DNA of 64,000 bases, taken from assembly GCF_030052815.1 (NCBI RefSeq), contig NC_079505.1, positions 10,022,898-10,086,897 of the forward strand, read 5' to 3'. Below the pieces are notes generated by a model that was given only the letters and a program-made list of their open reading frames with translations, did not search any database and was not told where the DNA came from. A program made the translations under genes and the position numbers. Positions 48,803-62,616 of this stretch are shown here, one piece after another. Positions within the stretch are counted from its first letter, which is position 1. Each line of letters begins with the position of its first letter. Origin of the DNA: Hevea brasiliensis (Eukaryota; Streptophyta; Magnoliopsida; Malpighiales; Euphorbiaceae).

Positions 48803-51800
48803 GATATCTCTATTTATAAGCGTACATCAAGAATGAATTGAATTAGTGAACATTGAATATATTAGAGTCATAATATAAGAGAATTGGAAATTGATAAAAT
48901 ATAAATAGGTTTGAAAGTCGGAAAAATATAGATGAAGATTTACAATTATTTATTCATAAAATTTCTAGAAATGGATCACACAATTGTTGGGCAAGCAACA
49001 ATTGTTGGTTGTTGGGTCATATAATTAACGAGGCATGCAAAATTTTTGGAATTTACTCGTACACTACATTTGAATTTTTACTAGATATAAGCAAGCGAAA
49101 CGAGCTAAATATCTATGAAAAGTTAAGAGTCTGTTGATTTCATTTAAAATAAATCATTTGTATAAAGGAATTTAATTAAAGTTTTATATATTATCATATT
49201 TAATTTTTTATTTTTTTTAAAATGAAAATTTTTAAGGTAAAAAGAATTAAATTATTTCATTCTAAACATAAAATTGACAAAAAAAAAATCAATTAAATTG
49301 AATTATTGTAAAATTATAGTGCACACATAAATTTTGTTTCTAAAATCTAAACACAGGACAGCGGTAAACAAATATCAATTTGCATTAATTTAATTTAAAA
49401 ACAGAGTACAACCTCTAATGTGAAATTTCTTAAACTAAGAAATTCAATCCTTTAACCTTTTTTTCTTTTGGAGAGTATGATTCAAGGATTTCAAGAGCTT
49501 GTTCTTAAATCGGCAGGGAAAACCTCTTTGATTTGTTGGAGAAGGGCTACTTGAGTGAAAGTTTTATAGAGCTTATAGCTTGTAGCTTTCACAAAGCTTT
49601 GATGACTTGAGATTTGATTTTATGATCCTTTTGAAGACTATAACACTTCTATTTGTAGTGAATTTGAGAGGAAGTGTCCCAATTGATATTTAACAAGTGT
49701 CACGATTTTATTGATCAAATTGTCATTTTTTAACAAGTAATATAGCATTCCTTAATTAGTCATTTATCATATATGTAATATTTAAATTGACTTATTTAGT
49801 GAAATTAATTCAATTTTAAAATCAGTAAATAAAATTTATGGGCTCAAAAGACATGTGGCAATATATAATTGGATTTTAAAATTTTCATTCCTATAAATGT
49901 TCCTTAGAGACTTGTTTGCCATTTTATTTATCTAATAAACATGTCTCAAAATTTTGAATTTCATTTCATTATAATATTTTAATAAATAATTAACTTTATT
50001 TCATAAAAAATACTATTTTCACATTTTTTTTTTACCCTTGACGCTGCATTTGGTATCCTAAAATCACTAAAATGGAATATATTTATATAATTTTTGTTAT
50101 CATTGCCTTGGATACAGCCAAAATCCTTCAAATAGAAATGTTGTTTCCTATTTTTGAGTTGCTTTCTTAATCTTGAATGCTGAGAATTTGAATGTTTCTT
50201 AAATAGGAATAATGTTCTTTTTTTTTTTTAATTTCTATTCAAGAAAATTACTTCTAGTTTTAATACAAGGACTACAAATCCAAATAGGAAATAACAAACC
50301 ATTAATTCATATATACACATTGAACACATTTTTCATATAAACCCATCGGTTCATTGTAGATTCAAAACACAAATAAATATGACTTATGTATTTAATAGAT
50401 AAATTTCATCATATAATTTATATTTTAAATCTATATTAAATTAAATTTAAGTAAGAAAAATTCTCTATAAAAAATATTGTTATTTGAGACTACTGAAATT
50501 TGTGCCTTGCAAAAGCAGTCAAAGTAACGAAAATTTCCTTGTCTTCTCTTGATATTTGTCCAACCAGTAGACCAATTCTCGTTTATAATTATAGGTTTAC
50601 ACAGATGTGTAAACCACTCTTATACATGAACCGTAACGTGGTCCATTTTTTTACATATTAAGTAATTTTTTTTAATATAATTGATTTAATTAAAATTAAA
50701 ACTCGAGATTTTATAGTTTTAAAAATAATATGAAAGAACTAGATGTAGATCACATTGTAGTACAATATTACCTAAAAAAATTTTAAAAGTTAAAAATTAA
50801 GTATGTGAGAAAGAGAACCTGGAAAATGAAAAAGAAGTTTTAACAAGCTTTGAAAGTAGCCATTGGAGAGAATTTTCTTTTTTTTTTTTCATGTTAATGT
50901 GAGTAAGATCCATGATTTTGTACAAAGAGAATATGTGGTCCTTAAAAAAGCTCAATCTCAAGTTAGGGTGAATTCTCATGATTTTGTAGATAATGATTGC
51001 TTTAATTTATCTACACCTTTTCAAGTGTGAACTTGTTTGACGATAGTTGTTTAATTTCACTTTGATGAGGTGCAAATGAAGAAAACACCCCATTAAAAAT
51101 GACTAGGGCATTATTGGGCTTCACTAAATTAATTACTTGAGAAAGTGAGATAAAGAGTAATTTATTCAAATCAAGAAGAAATTTTATTATAATTTAAATA
51201 ATTTAATTATTTTTTAATTACTGTATAAAAATCTTAAATGATATATAAAAGTGAAAGTATTACTTTAAAATTTTTTTAATTTCAAACAGAAAATAAAAAA
51301 ATTAAATTATAAATTTTAATAAATCTCAAAAACTAAATTTACTTATTAATTAAAATTTAAGTAATTCATAAAGTTAAGAAAAATATTGACTGTATTGTAA
51401 TACATACTTTATCTCTCTATACAGTTTGTAGAGAGAGAAAACTCTCTCATTGTTCTTTGCTGTATCCTTGGGCCTCGAGTGTTTTCTTCTGCTGGTTCAG
51501 TCGGCTATCATTTTTCTGTGGAAATCATATTTCATAAAAAAAAAAAAAAAAAGTCACATACGAATTCCTCTCTCATCTTCAAGGCTCATTGGTTGTTGCA
51601 CTTTATTTTGATTCACAATTATCAATAGAGAAAGGTGCCTTGTGCAGTGCCCGTTGCACCATTAATATTTTTACCTAACGAGCGAACATTTGTACTCGTT
51701 AAAGTTTATTTAATATATTCTAACTAGTATCAACGATATATGTAATTATTAAAGTTTATTTAATATATTATATTTATATAAAAAATTATAATTTTCAATT

Positions 51801-52154
51801 CATTAAATATGATTTACATCCCTTTAATATATTTTTTTAATATAATTAATTATTAAAATTATAATTTTTATATAAATGATATACATTAAATGAATTTTAA
51901 TGAGTATATATTTACACTCATTAAAAAAATCGTAATACTAATAAGATGCATTAAATAAACCCTAACGGATGTAAAGGGTTTATTAACTTTAATGGATGTA
52001 AATTTACACCCACTAGAAATTTGATATTTTTAAAGTAATGAATGGCAATTTTAATTCAGCAACACCATTTTCAGGTGAGAATCTATCAAATGAAGGGAAG
52101 TTTTGACAAGTTTAGAAAATAGCCATTGGAGAGATACTCACATTTGCAGGATTA
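48803..52154. other. AT-rich intergenic DNA
   Basis: No gene is supported. A stretch at about 51405-51552 (ctctctatacag...gaaaactctctcattg...) ends in a 17-base A run and could be a short retroposon, but no clear target duplication was seen. The rest is AT-rich with no recognisable element. Confidence 0.5.
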
Positions 52155-53335
52155 AACGGTTTTGTTTGGTTTGAATTGAGTTTGTATTGATTTTGAATTT
52201 TTATCTGATTTAAACTCATTTGATTTAAATTAACTTATAATCTATTTTATTTGTATAAAATTTAAAATAATTATTTAATTAAATATTAACTAAAAACCAC
52301 AAAATTTGACTTATTAATTTTGTACTAAAAAGTCTGAGAATAAATCCTATATTCGGTCGGGATTATCCCTAAAATCAGATTTTGTGAAATCCGATTAAGT
52401 AATATTAACTGGTGTTTAAGAGTCAATTAAACAATTTGATTAAATATTAAAGGACATTCTTTTGTTATTAAAGCTAAATTAATTTATAAAATATTATATT
52501 TATTAATTTAATATTAATTTAACATACTAATATTAATTTATGAAAGATTATTATTTACATGAACTTAACTATTTTTTTTTTCTTTATATTAGCACTAGAA
52601 TAGTGAGAACTGCACAACATTACTGAATGCCAAGAATCAACAATCTTTAAAAAATGTAAAAATATTAGACTTCAGAGGTTGAGCCCTTATTACCAAATAT
52701 TTACTTTTTTTTTTTATCAATAACAATTATTGACTCTTGAAGCTCAACATTTCTTTATACACACACAATGAAAAAAATATCGTTCATATAACTCTAGAGT
52801 TTATCAGGAATTTGTATCTATATTTTCTATTGAATTTTTCATAATAATTGAAATATTTATTATACCCATGAGTTTTAATATATTAAAATTTATAATATAT
52901 TTCTATTTGGTATTAATACATGTCCAAGGGGTAGAACTAGAAATTAATTTTTGGGAGGCCAAAACTAATTAGTCTCTAAATATTATATTATTTATTTTTA
53001 ATTTATTAAGGTTAATTTTATTTATATAAAAGTTTTTTTTTTAATTTGACACTAAAAAAATCCCTCTTTTCCATGTAAAAAAATATTTGTAGTTACATAT
53101 TAAACTATATATGAATAAATATAAGATGTTAAATGTTATAGATTATAAAGAGTTAAATAATAAAAGTGATTTTCAAAAACTTAAAAACACATAGATGCTG
53201 ATATTATATTACGTTTGTATATATTAAAATAAAAAGGTATATATTTTTCTTTCAATCTAATTTATATATGATTAAAGTTCTAATCAATAGAATGTTTTTA
53301 ATTATTGAGCTAAAAAAAGTTGTTAATAATTAAAA
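52155..53335. repeat. Dispersed duplication, copy 1
   Basis: 52155-52400 (tttggtttgaattgagttt...) matches 56145-56390; 52398-52560 matches 56700-56880; 53267-53335 matches 56960-57031. The copies lie in direct orientation about 4 kb apart with different insertions between the matching blocks. No coding content is evident. Confidence 0.75.
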
Positions 53336-55120
53336 AGTTGCAATCAATCACATATATAATAAATTACATTTATATTATAAAGTAATTTTTTAAAATTAAA
53401 TGATTTTTAGGGAAAAACTAAAAAATTAGATGAAAACACTTCCACTACTTAACTATTTTAATTTATATTGATTATCCATATATGCTAACATGTTCTTTTA
53501 AAATTTTCAAATATTATTTTAAAATAAATTTTTAAGAAAAAGTTATAAGTATTATAATAAATATAATATTTAATTATATATTTATAATATAAATGTTATT
53601 AATTCTGTGTTATAGTAAATTATTTATATGAGTTAAAAATTTAAACTATAAATTATAAATTAAAAGATTAACAATATGTAAAATGGGAAAAAAAAGGAAA
53701 AATTTCTCTAAACAAAGCAAAAAAGAAAACGATGTGCCATCTCAACAAGTGGGTTTTTTTTTTAACTCTTCTAATTATTGATTTTTAATTTAAATTATAT
53801 TCATTTTAAAAAATATTTTAAATATATTTTAATTTTAATAGATTTTAAATTAAAAATGGTATAGATAAACAAATAAGTTGTTATTAGTGATAAGTGATCT
53901 ATAACAATTAATAAGTGATCTATAATGGTTAATATGTAACGATAAGATAATTTGTGTCTTAGAAACAAAGTTATTTGATTTTAAAAATATATTTAAAAAT
54001 AAAAAATAATTAGTATAAACTAATAAAAGCAATTTAATTTGTCTCTAAAACTAATTTTAAGAATAAATAACATAGCTTGTAAAAATATATATAGAAACAA
54101 ATTTTTAATCTCTATAAGTTATATTCACATGCTAATATATTTATTTTTAAAAGTTAAATTAGTGTTAAATATAAATTTATTTTTATATTTATCACTAATT
54201 ATATTTAGGAATAATAATAAATAAGACAAATGCTTATTGATCTTTAAAAGGATAAAGATAAATAAATAAATTTTGGAGACAAATTTTAAGTTTCAATAGA
54301 GCATTTTTAGTGTAGGGTGCATTATAATATATGATCTACTAGCTTTCCTGTGAATTATTTATCGCCATATTTATAACTTTCTAACTAAACTATCAAAGTG
54401 AATTTCTAAAAAGAGTTTGGAGTTATCTCTTGCAAATGCATTCACCTATTTGATAATGTTTGTCAAAATTACTTTGACATGAAGTACTTTTTTAATACCA
54501 ATCGACTTCATTAAAATTTCGACTCCTAATTGCATTATATTAAGAAGTAAGCACTCCTTTTTTTCTTAACTCTTTTATTTATGTAATTTTTTTTTAATTT
54601 TTACGATTTGAAATATACAAGATATTCCATGCCTCTTGTTTTACGATTAGGTAAATGATTAATTCTTTTGAACTGAGATATGATAATGTTAAAGTCATTT
54701 TTATGAATAGTGACTCTACTATTAATTGACTCTACTATTAATTTCTGCGTACGAATGTGCATGAAAACAGGTGCGATTATTACTCCGTCAACTTTTCATA
54801 TTTTCTTTTTCTGATCAAATCGGCAATTGGCCCACATCATTAAAGAGTATTAAGGATTTGTAAAAAATGCTCTCAGCCATAGGTTTTTATTTTTTTTTTA
54901 AAGCGAAGGTAATTTATTAAAATCAGGTGAATAAAAGGACTCTAAAATTCACCAAAATAAATAAATATATGAACATAAGAAATACAGGGCCAAGTATAGG
55001 AAAAGACAACTACACCAATATAAAACATATTTGACTACAGTAGCCATTCTACCGAGCTATAGCAGCAAAGAAGGGGACCAACAGTATGAAAAATGAACCC
55101 AGGGAATAATATCTTCTGGG
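53336..55120. other. AT-rich intergenic DNA
   Basis: No gene or clear element is seen. From about 54895 the sequence becomes less AT-rich leading into the MAP65-like exon. Confidence 0.5.
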
Positions 55121-55308
55121 CGATAAGATGTTGCTTGAAGTCCTTTGCTTTCCTCTACATCAGGAACAATTACACCTTTATTCGAAATATTCTGTATCTC
55201 CTCTAAAACTTGAAGGAATTGATTTCTTCTGTCTAATTTCCTCTTCTGCATCTCCTCAAGTTGAGGAAGAATTCTTTGAAGTTCTTCCTTCAAACTTCCA
55301 GTTTTGTT
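55121..55308 (-). pseudogene. MAP65-like exon fragment
   Basis: On the minus strand a tttcgggcag acceptor is followed by NKTGSLKEELQRILPQLEEM, then QKRKLDRRNQFLQVLEEIQN. The segment SLKEEL..ILPQLEEM.KRK..R.NQF is highly characteristic of plant 65-kDa microtubule-associated proteins (MAP65/Ase1/PRC1 family), which bundle antiparallel microtubules. Only this one coiled-coil exon is visible. After about 35-50 residues the sequence no longer looks like the family, and the frame ends at 55057. No other MAP65 exons were found on either side. It is probably a captured or relic exon; I cannot exclude distant exons outside the window. Confidence 0.65.
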
Positions 55309-55708
55309 CTGCCCGAAATAACACAAACTTAGAGAGTGAGAGCCCCAAGTCCTAGGTAATTGTGGTATGTATCAAAATTTGTTGTAATCCTCCAATCTTT
55401 ACAAACTGTTTCTTTAAAAGGGAAAGAAACAAAATATCCTTCATCTTTTATGCTACATATAATACTAGAAATTTTAATTTCAGAAAGAAAACATGTAATC
55501 AAGCTATAAATTTCAAAAACATGAAATAAAAATATTGCCAACGTGAAAATAAGAGGAACAGAAAAAAATCTCTTTCACATTTTTTTTCTTATAAATAATC
55601 TCATTATAACTTTTTGGAAAATTACTTCTAAATTAAGTAGAACCTTTTTATTAATAAACTCTATCGGTAAGAATTTATTTATGTATATATATTGTTTAGA
55701 TCAGATAG

Positions 55709-55743
<35 letters not shown>

Positions 55744-56144
55744 ATTGCAGATTTTGCGATTGATAAATTATTTTGCCTTAATTTACTTTAGTGTCATGCA
55801 AATTAAAAATATTTATAAAATAAATTTTTAAGATTAATTATTAAAAAATTAAAAAAATATTTTAATATGAAACCATTTATAAAAATATTTTTATTTAAAA
55901 ACGTTATTATAAAAAATAATTTTTTTAATAGATTAAATTAATAATTTTTTAATAAAAATATAATTATATAACATTTTTAAAAGTAAATATTATTTTTATA
56001 TTTTATTTTATGTGTTTCTAAAAATATCATTAAGAGAGGCATTTTTAATAATACATAATTATATTTTCATTAAAAAATTATTAATTTAATCTATTAAAAA
56101 AATTCTTTTTTATAATAATGTACCACCTATAGTAAGGGCGTTAC
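55309..56144. other. AT-rich DNA with (TA)n
   Basis: A TA microsatellite lies at about 55710-55740. Short A/T-rich inverted repeats follow around 55800-56110 (attaaaaaattattaatttaa type). No gene is seen. Confidence 0.5.
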
Positions 56145-57031
56145 AAGTTTTGTTTGGTTTGAATTGAGTTTGGATTGATTTTGAATTTTTATCTGATTTA
56201 AACTCATTTGATTTAAATTAACTTATAATCTATTCTATTTGTATAAAATTTAAAATAATTATTCAATTAAATATTAACTACAAACCACGAAATTTGACTT
56301 ATTAATTCTGTACTAAAAAGTCTGAGAATAAGTCCTATATTTGGTCGGGATTATCCTTAAAATCAGATTTTGTGAAATCCGATTTCAACTCAATGACCCG
56401 ATCACAAGTTACACAGGTGAAACAGGTTTCAATTTTTTTTTAATCATATATTTTTTTTTTTTTTGTATAAAATGACATTGTTTTGTACACATAATAATCA
56501 TTGGTTAGTGACACATGATAACTCTCAATAGGGTGGAAAATATAAGATGAATATATTTTTATTTTTTCTGACTTCCCAGATGCATAGTGATGTCCATTTC
56601 TTTAAAAAGTAAATCTAATCCCTTGTGTTTGGATAATATAAGTTTATTATCAGTATTTTTTTAGCAATAAATCTTAAGGAATGATTATTTATTAAAAAAT
56701 AAGTAATATTAACTGGTGTTTAAGAGTCAATTAAACAATTTGCTTAAATATTAAAGGACATTTTTTCGTTATTAAAGCTAAATTAATTTATAAAATATTA
56801 TATTTATTAATTTACTATTAATTTAACATACTAATATTAATTTTTTTTAATTTTATATTAATTTATGAAAGATTATTAATTGCATATATAAATTTAACGT
56901 TTATTCAATAATATATATAGTATAGTCTATATTACTTTTTGGTTCTTCTTGGAGCAGAATATATGATTAAAGTTCTAATCAATATAATGTTTTTAATTAT
57001 TGAGCTAAAAAAAGTTGTTAATAATTAAAAA
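56145..57031. repeat. Dispersed duplication, copy 2
   Basis: Second copy of the 52155-53335 sequence, with about 310 extra bases at 56390-56700. It ends exactly at the N gap. Confidence 0.75.
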
Positions 57032-57044
57032 NNNNNNNNNNNNN
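57032..57044. other. Assembly gap (13 N)
   Basis: A run of 13 N. The sequences on the two sides are unrelated (duplicated AT-rich DNA on the left, LTR interior on the right), so the true gap size is unknown. Confidence 0.99.
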
Positions 57045-59574
57045 TGAAGATTGGACAAACTTAGGGTTTTGGACATTAGGGTTTAGAGACCAAAAATGAG
57101 AAAAACTTGTAAATGGTGTCTTTGACCTAATGTGAAGTGAGAAATGGTCATTTGTGACCTAATTAAGTGTGTTAGAAGTGTTGGAATTAAAGTCAAATTC
57201 GGAGGGAGTGTGGTTATGCTACTGCAGCATGACCAAATCAAATTTGAGGGACCAAAAATGAAATTTTACAAGTCCAATTGGTATGGGACCAATTGGGACT
57301 GAAAATAGGCACTAAATGACACAATTTTCATTTTGGAAGCATGCCCAAAAAGTGACTAAAACCTAGTGAACAAATTGACCAAAGTTGAAAAATTGCAAGC
57401 TGCCCTGCACAAACTGACCAAATGAATAGTGTTTGTTCATTTGGTCATAACTCGAGCTAGACAGGTCAAAATGACCTGAAATTTTACCAGTGGTTAGATG
57501 AGATATAGACCTAAAACTTTTATGAAGAACACCAACTCAAATTATGCCATTAACCCAATCAAATTACTAGGCAAAAGTTGGATCACTGAATCTAAAGACT
57601 GTAGATTTACCATATGAACAGTAAAGTTTCAATGGCTATAACTCTCTCTATAAAACTCCGATTTAGGTGATTCTTGAACCGATGGAAACCTAAGACATGG
57701 TAGAACATTTCATATGAAGAAAATTAGGCCAAATTATGGACTTAACTTGATCAATTGCTGAACAAAGTTGGATTAATAAATCTGCCAGAACAAAAATCTG
57801 TAGCATGAATAGTAACAATAATTTGGACATAACTTGAGCTACAAAACTCCAATTGAAGTGATTAAAAAAGGAGAATAAACTTAAAACAATAGGGAACATT
57901 TTTTATGAAGGAAGTTTTGCCAAATTCCAACAGAAAAGTGACCAATGGAACAGTGTAACCTAAGGCACCAAAACTGAAAATTTTCAATTTTGCCTAAAGG
58001 ACTTAAGTTTTGAGAAAATGACCAAAACCAACAAGTTTGGTGACCAAAATGTGGTATGTGGGTGAAGTTGGAATTCCATACCTATTAAGCCTCAGAAAGT
58101 CAACAATTTGACTTGAATAGTGTAGTGAATAGTAACCCGAAATACAAAAATTTCAAGAACGTCGAGTTTAGCACATTAGAGTTGGGTATAAGTGAAGTTA
58201 AATTTATTTTTGGATTTATGCTAAGTTATGGTACTAAAACACTGTGAAACTGTGTGTTTCAATGAAAAGACTTGAAGCTCGAGAGATCGAGTCAAGGCCT
58301 AGAGGCGACTCACGTCAGGTTTGTGCACAATAAACCTTTTTTGAGCCTTTTGTCATTGAAAATTGATTTAGTGTGATTTATGAAAATTTGAAGTTAATTA
58401 TGAATTGTGTTGCCATCTTGTGAATGAAATTATGACTTTGGAAATTTATTGGATTTCTCATGAATTATTTGAATAAATTGTTTTGAATTGATTTTGTGTT
58501 CACACTTAGCATGACAGTATCACATTACTCCTCCTCCATTTATGGGGTGAGATCGATTATTTTCCTCCCTCTCTGGTTTACCAGTTGAGGTTGTAGATCG
58601 AATGAGTACTCATTAGCTAGCTAGCCACCTCCCTCATTGATTTTGATTAGTGGGGTTGTAGATTGCTTTGTCGTGGTGTACAATGCGACATTGATCCGAA
58701 ATTTTGTGTCATGGCTTAAGTTGTATATGAATTGGCAACACTGTGTTCTTAAATTATTTGACTAAATTGTGTTATTATGAGCTTTGATAATTTGTGAAAT
58801 GTGATTGAGAAATATTTAAATTGTGTTTTGGCAATGAATGATTTATGTATTGTATTTCAAATTTTTATTGTGCACCACTGAGTATTTTTATACTCAGCGA
58901 TAGCTTGTTTTGCTGTCGCAGATAAGAGCAAGGAGAAAGCAGCAGAGTGAGCTGCTATCGATATTGAAGACTTCATTGACCTTTTCTGTACGGGTATTGT
59001 TTTATACCCTTGTAGTTATTTTGATGTAAATACTGTAATGTCATAAGTATCAATGTAAAGTGAGCAGTTGTATAATAAGTTGTAATAATATTATTTTTGG
59101 AACTTCTTTTTGTAAATTAATATTTGTAGTTTGTGAATTTCATACTTTATGCACTGTGAATGAAGTTATTAAATATTTTGAGATGATAAACTTTGATTGG
59201 ATTGTGGAATTATTTTTGAAGTGGATTAAATTGAGTTGACTTGAAATTATTTGGTGGTTGGGAGTTGTGAAAATTTTTGGAAGTGTTTTTCTCAGGTATT
59301 TGAAGAAATGTTTTCTCCAAATACAAACGAAACTCTGTCAAAATTTTTATAAAATTTACAGTAAAATTAAAATGGACAAAAATTTTTACTAGTTTATAAG
59401 CTTTGAATAAATGATTTTAATTCCTACCAAAATGCTCACCACTTCCAAAATGCAAGAAAATAGTTTTAAAATCCCTTGTAGTGTACTTAATGAATTATCA
59501 GTAGGTGAAGTTCAGTAGTTCATTAGGTACTCTACGGGATCATGTTATGCCTTACAGAGGGGTAAGGTGTGACA
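57045..59574 (+). mobile_element. LTR family Z, 5' end lost in gap
   Basis: The right end reads ggggtaaggtgtgaca, followed directly by Gypsy pol (ctccatttctgatag; other copies read ccccatttctgatag). The interior has the family X/Y-type features: gaccaaatgaatagtgtttgttcatttggtc near 57417-57447, repeated (c/t)tataactc(g/t) blocks, and a C/T-rich region at 58510-58640. The start lies in or beyond the N gap, so the length and target duplication cannot be shown. It is probably a solo LTR inserted in pol. Confidence 0.7.
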
Positions 59575-60990
59575 CTCCATTTCTGATAGCACATGGGTTA
59601 GTTCTGTGCATGTTATCCCAAAGAAAGGTGGAACTCCAGTGGTTAAAAATGAGAACAAGGAATTGATTCCCACTAGAACAGTCTCTAGTTAGAGAATGTG
59701 CATAAACTACAGAAAATTAAATAATGCCACAAGAAAATATCATATTCCACTCCCTTTTATAAACCAAATGTTAGAGAGACTTGTTAGAAATTCATATTTT
59801 TGTTACTTGGATGGATATTTAGGATTTTTCCAAATTCCTATCCATCCAAATGATCAAGAAAAAAATAACTTTCACATGCCCATATGGAACTTTTGCTTAC
59901 AAAAGAATGTCGTTTGGTTTGTGCAATGCACCAGCCACCTTCCAAACATGTATGATGGCAATTTTTTTTTTATAGAGGGCATAATGGAAGTTTTTATGGA
60001 TGACTTTTATGTTTATGGTTCTTTATTTGATATTTGTTTGGTTAATCTCTCTAAGCTTTTGCAAATACAGTGCAAACACTAATATAGTTTTAAATTGGGA
60101 AAAGTGTCATTTTATGGTACAAAAAGGGATAGTGTTAGAACATTTAGTATCTAGCAGAGGCATAGAGGTTGATAAAGCCAAAATTGAAGTAATTAAAAAG
60201 ATGCCTCCACCCAACAATGTCAAAGGTGTCAGAAGTTTTCTGGGACATGCCGAATTTTATAGGTGCTTCATTAGAAGTTTTTCAGGGATAGCTAAACCTT
60301 TTTCAAATTTATTAAGTCATGATGTACCATTTGTATTTGACCAAGAGTGTCTTGATGCTTTTTGTAAGTTGAAGAAAGCCTTGACTATAGCACCAATTAT
60401 GCAACCATCAGAATAGACTTTACCTTTTGAGATCATGTGAGTGATTATGCTATTGGTGCAGTCCTTGGTCAAAGAAAAGACAAGAAAGCCTATGCTATCT
60501 ACTATGCAAGTAGAACACTAGATGAAACTCAAATTAATTATGCAACCGCTGAGAAGGAATTCCTAGCAGTTGTTTTTGCACTTGAGAAGTTCAAATCCTA
60601 TGTGATAGACTTAAAAGTGACTGTGTTTTCAAATCATGCAGCTATTAGATATTTGTTCCGGAAGAAAGAAGCTAAGCCTAGACTGATTAGATGGATTTTA
60701 TTGTTACAAGAATTTGATTTGGAGATAAGAGATAAAAAAAAAAGGAGCAGAAAATGTAGTTACAGATAATCTGAGTAAGCTGAAGGTTGATACTAAAAAA
60801 TTGTATAAGGTTCCCTTTGATGAATTTTTCTTGAATGAATAGCTCTTTTCAATTGTTGCCATAGTATGCTGAAGCAAAGAGCTTGGCAAGAATTAACACA
60901 AATTTCCACAATTGAGTAACCTAGAAAATAATGCCCATTGAACCTGAAGAAAAACATCTAGGACAAGTGTTGATGATAAGTTGGGCAATT
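59575..60990 (+). pseudogene. Gypsy pol (RT-RNase H), copy 2
   Basis: Same pol segment as copy 1, without the family Y LTR. It has SVHVIPKKGG, NYRKLNNATRKYH, LDGYLGFFQIPI, FGLCNAPATFQT (corrected frame), VFMDDF near 59995, [38 protein letters not shown] and [13 protein letters not shown]. It shares with copy 1 the extra A after DQEK, the TAG at the end of the PSE/PSD frame, the lost codons before SDYA and the A-run near the end, so both were already dead when duplicated. It ends at the same place as copy 1 and continues into the uninterrupted empty site for LTR copy 4. Confidence 0.85.
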
Positions 60991-62472
60991 TCCCTCACTG
61001 GCCACTTGATTTTCAACTCCATTGCACCTGTATTCATTGTTTTGTTTTTCATGTAAATGAATGTGATAAATGATCTGATGAATATGTTTTTTTTTTTAAT
61101 CCACATTAGCATAGAATTGACGAAGAATGATGAAAAATTATGTTTTGTTAATGGAGCGAAGATGAGTGAAACTCCATAATACTTTTTTTGTAAATTTCCC
61201 TTTTATTTATTAGAAATAGGTTTTGCAATCTATTTCTAAATGGAGTATAAAAAGCCTTCTCCTTTCTTTTTTTTTCTCATTATTTTGGTTTCCTTTTCTC
61301 TCATTTTACTCTTTTTTCTATTTCCTTTTATTTTATTTTTTTTATATATTTCATTTCATTTTTCTCTCATTATTTTTTTTACTATTTTTTTTATTTCATT
61401 TTTCTCTCTTTTCATTTTTTCTTCCATTTTCTTTTATTTTCTTCCTTCTATGTTTCTTTTTATTTTCCTCATATTTTTTTCTCTTTTTTTTTTTAACACT
61501 TTCTTCCATTTTAGTCTTATTAGTAATTTATTTTTTTAGTAATTTTTTATTATATTTTATTTATGGCAATTTTTTGGTTAATTTATTTTTATTAGTAATT
61601 TGTTTTTAATAATAATTTTATATTATTTTCCATTATTAAATTATTTTTTTATTAATTTATTAATAATACTATTTATCGTTTTATTTTTTTATTATAATAT
61701 ATTAATGATAATTTTTTATTAGTAATTTTTCATTGTAGTTTGTTTTTAATATTTTTATATTTATTTTTTAAAGCATCAGTAATAATATTTCTATATTACT
61801 TTTTAGTAGTAATTAATTTTTATTTGTAATTTATTATTTTATTCAAAATTTACTTTTTTTTATTTCTAAATGATTTTAAAATGAATAAATTTATTTTTTT
61901 TTTGCCTTGACTTAAAAACTGAAAAAAAATCTACATTTAAATATAATTGATTTTTAAAAAAATTCTTTATTATTAAAAATAAAAAACAAAGTCAATTTCT
62001 AATTCAAAAATGATTAATCTCTTTCTCTCATTAATAGCAGAATTATTTTATTTTTATTTTTTTTCTAATTAGAAACGAAATTTTTTCTATTTATAAAGAT
62101 GGTATTCCATTTCTATTTTAAAAACAGAAAAAAAATTCATTTTATAGTCATTATTAATGACCAAATTAGAAACAAATTTTTCCACTCCTAATTCATTTTT
62201 TAAGATATTCCATTTCTAATTTTTTTTAGGTGAGAGATGTGTGATGCGCATTTATTAATTCAGTGACATGCAATTTGTTCTTTATATGATTTATAAAGGC
62301 TGAGTTTAACAATTTTGTCATACTTCAACATAAAAATTTTAAAAAAAAAATATGACCCATAGAGATAAAAGAAAACCACTACTACTTGCTTCAGATATCA
62401 TCAGTAACATCATTTCATAGATTAATAGAAACATTAAAAAAAAAAAAAAGAAATTTGTTACTACTACTTGCT
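60991..62472. mobile_element. Second copy of CACTA-like remnant and flank
   Basis: It aligns along its length with 47088-48544: ccacttgattttcaactcc, the gtataaaaag box, the C/T-rich tract, T-rich DNA and the ttctaattagaaac repeats ending ttttttttaggtg near 62230. Long hydrophobic frames are composition artefacts. Confidence 0.5.
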
Positions 62473-62616
62473 TCAGATATCAGTCAATAAACCACTCCTG
62501 AGCCTTAAAGGTGGCAATTTTTCTCTTGGACGGGAAATAGAAGAGGAAGAATGGAAAGAATCAATGTTGGACTTGCATTTATCATGGTCTCCTTCGTTTT
62601 CCTCCAAACACTTTTT
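62473..62616 (-). pseudogene. CX10C small gene, copy 2, cut by an LTR
   Basis: The frame from TGA at 62475-62473 runs intact through LRSGLLTDI, SISRPRE, the KCKS..D segment and ALK-type residues up to the LTR border, about 47 codons. Both cysteines of the CX10C motif are kept; Cys50 of copy 1 is Ser here. The N-terminal ~27 codons are separated by LTR copy 5 and would lie beyond the window, if still present. Confidence 0.65.
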
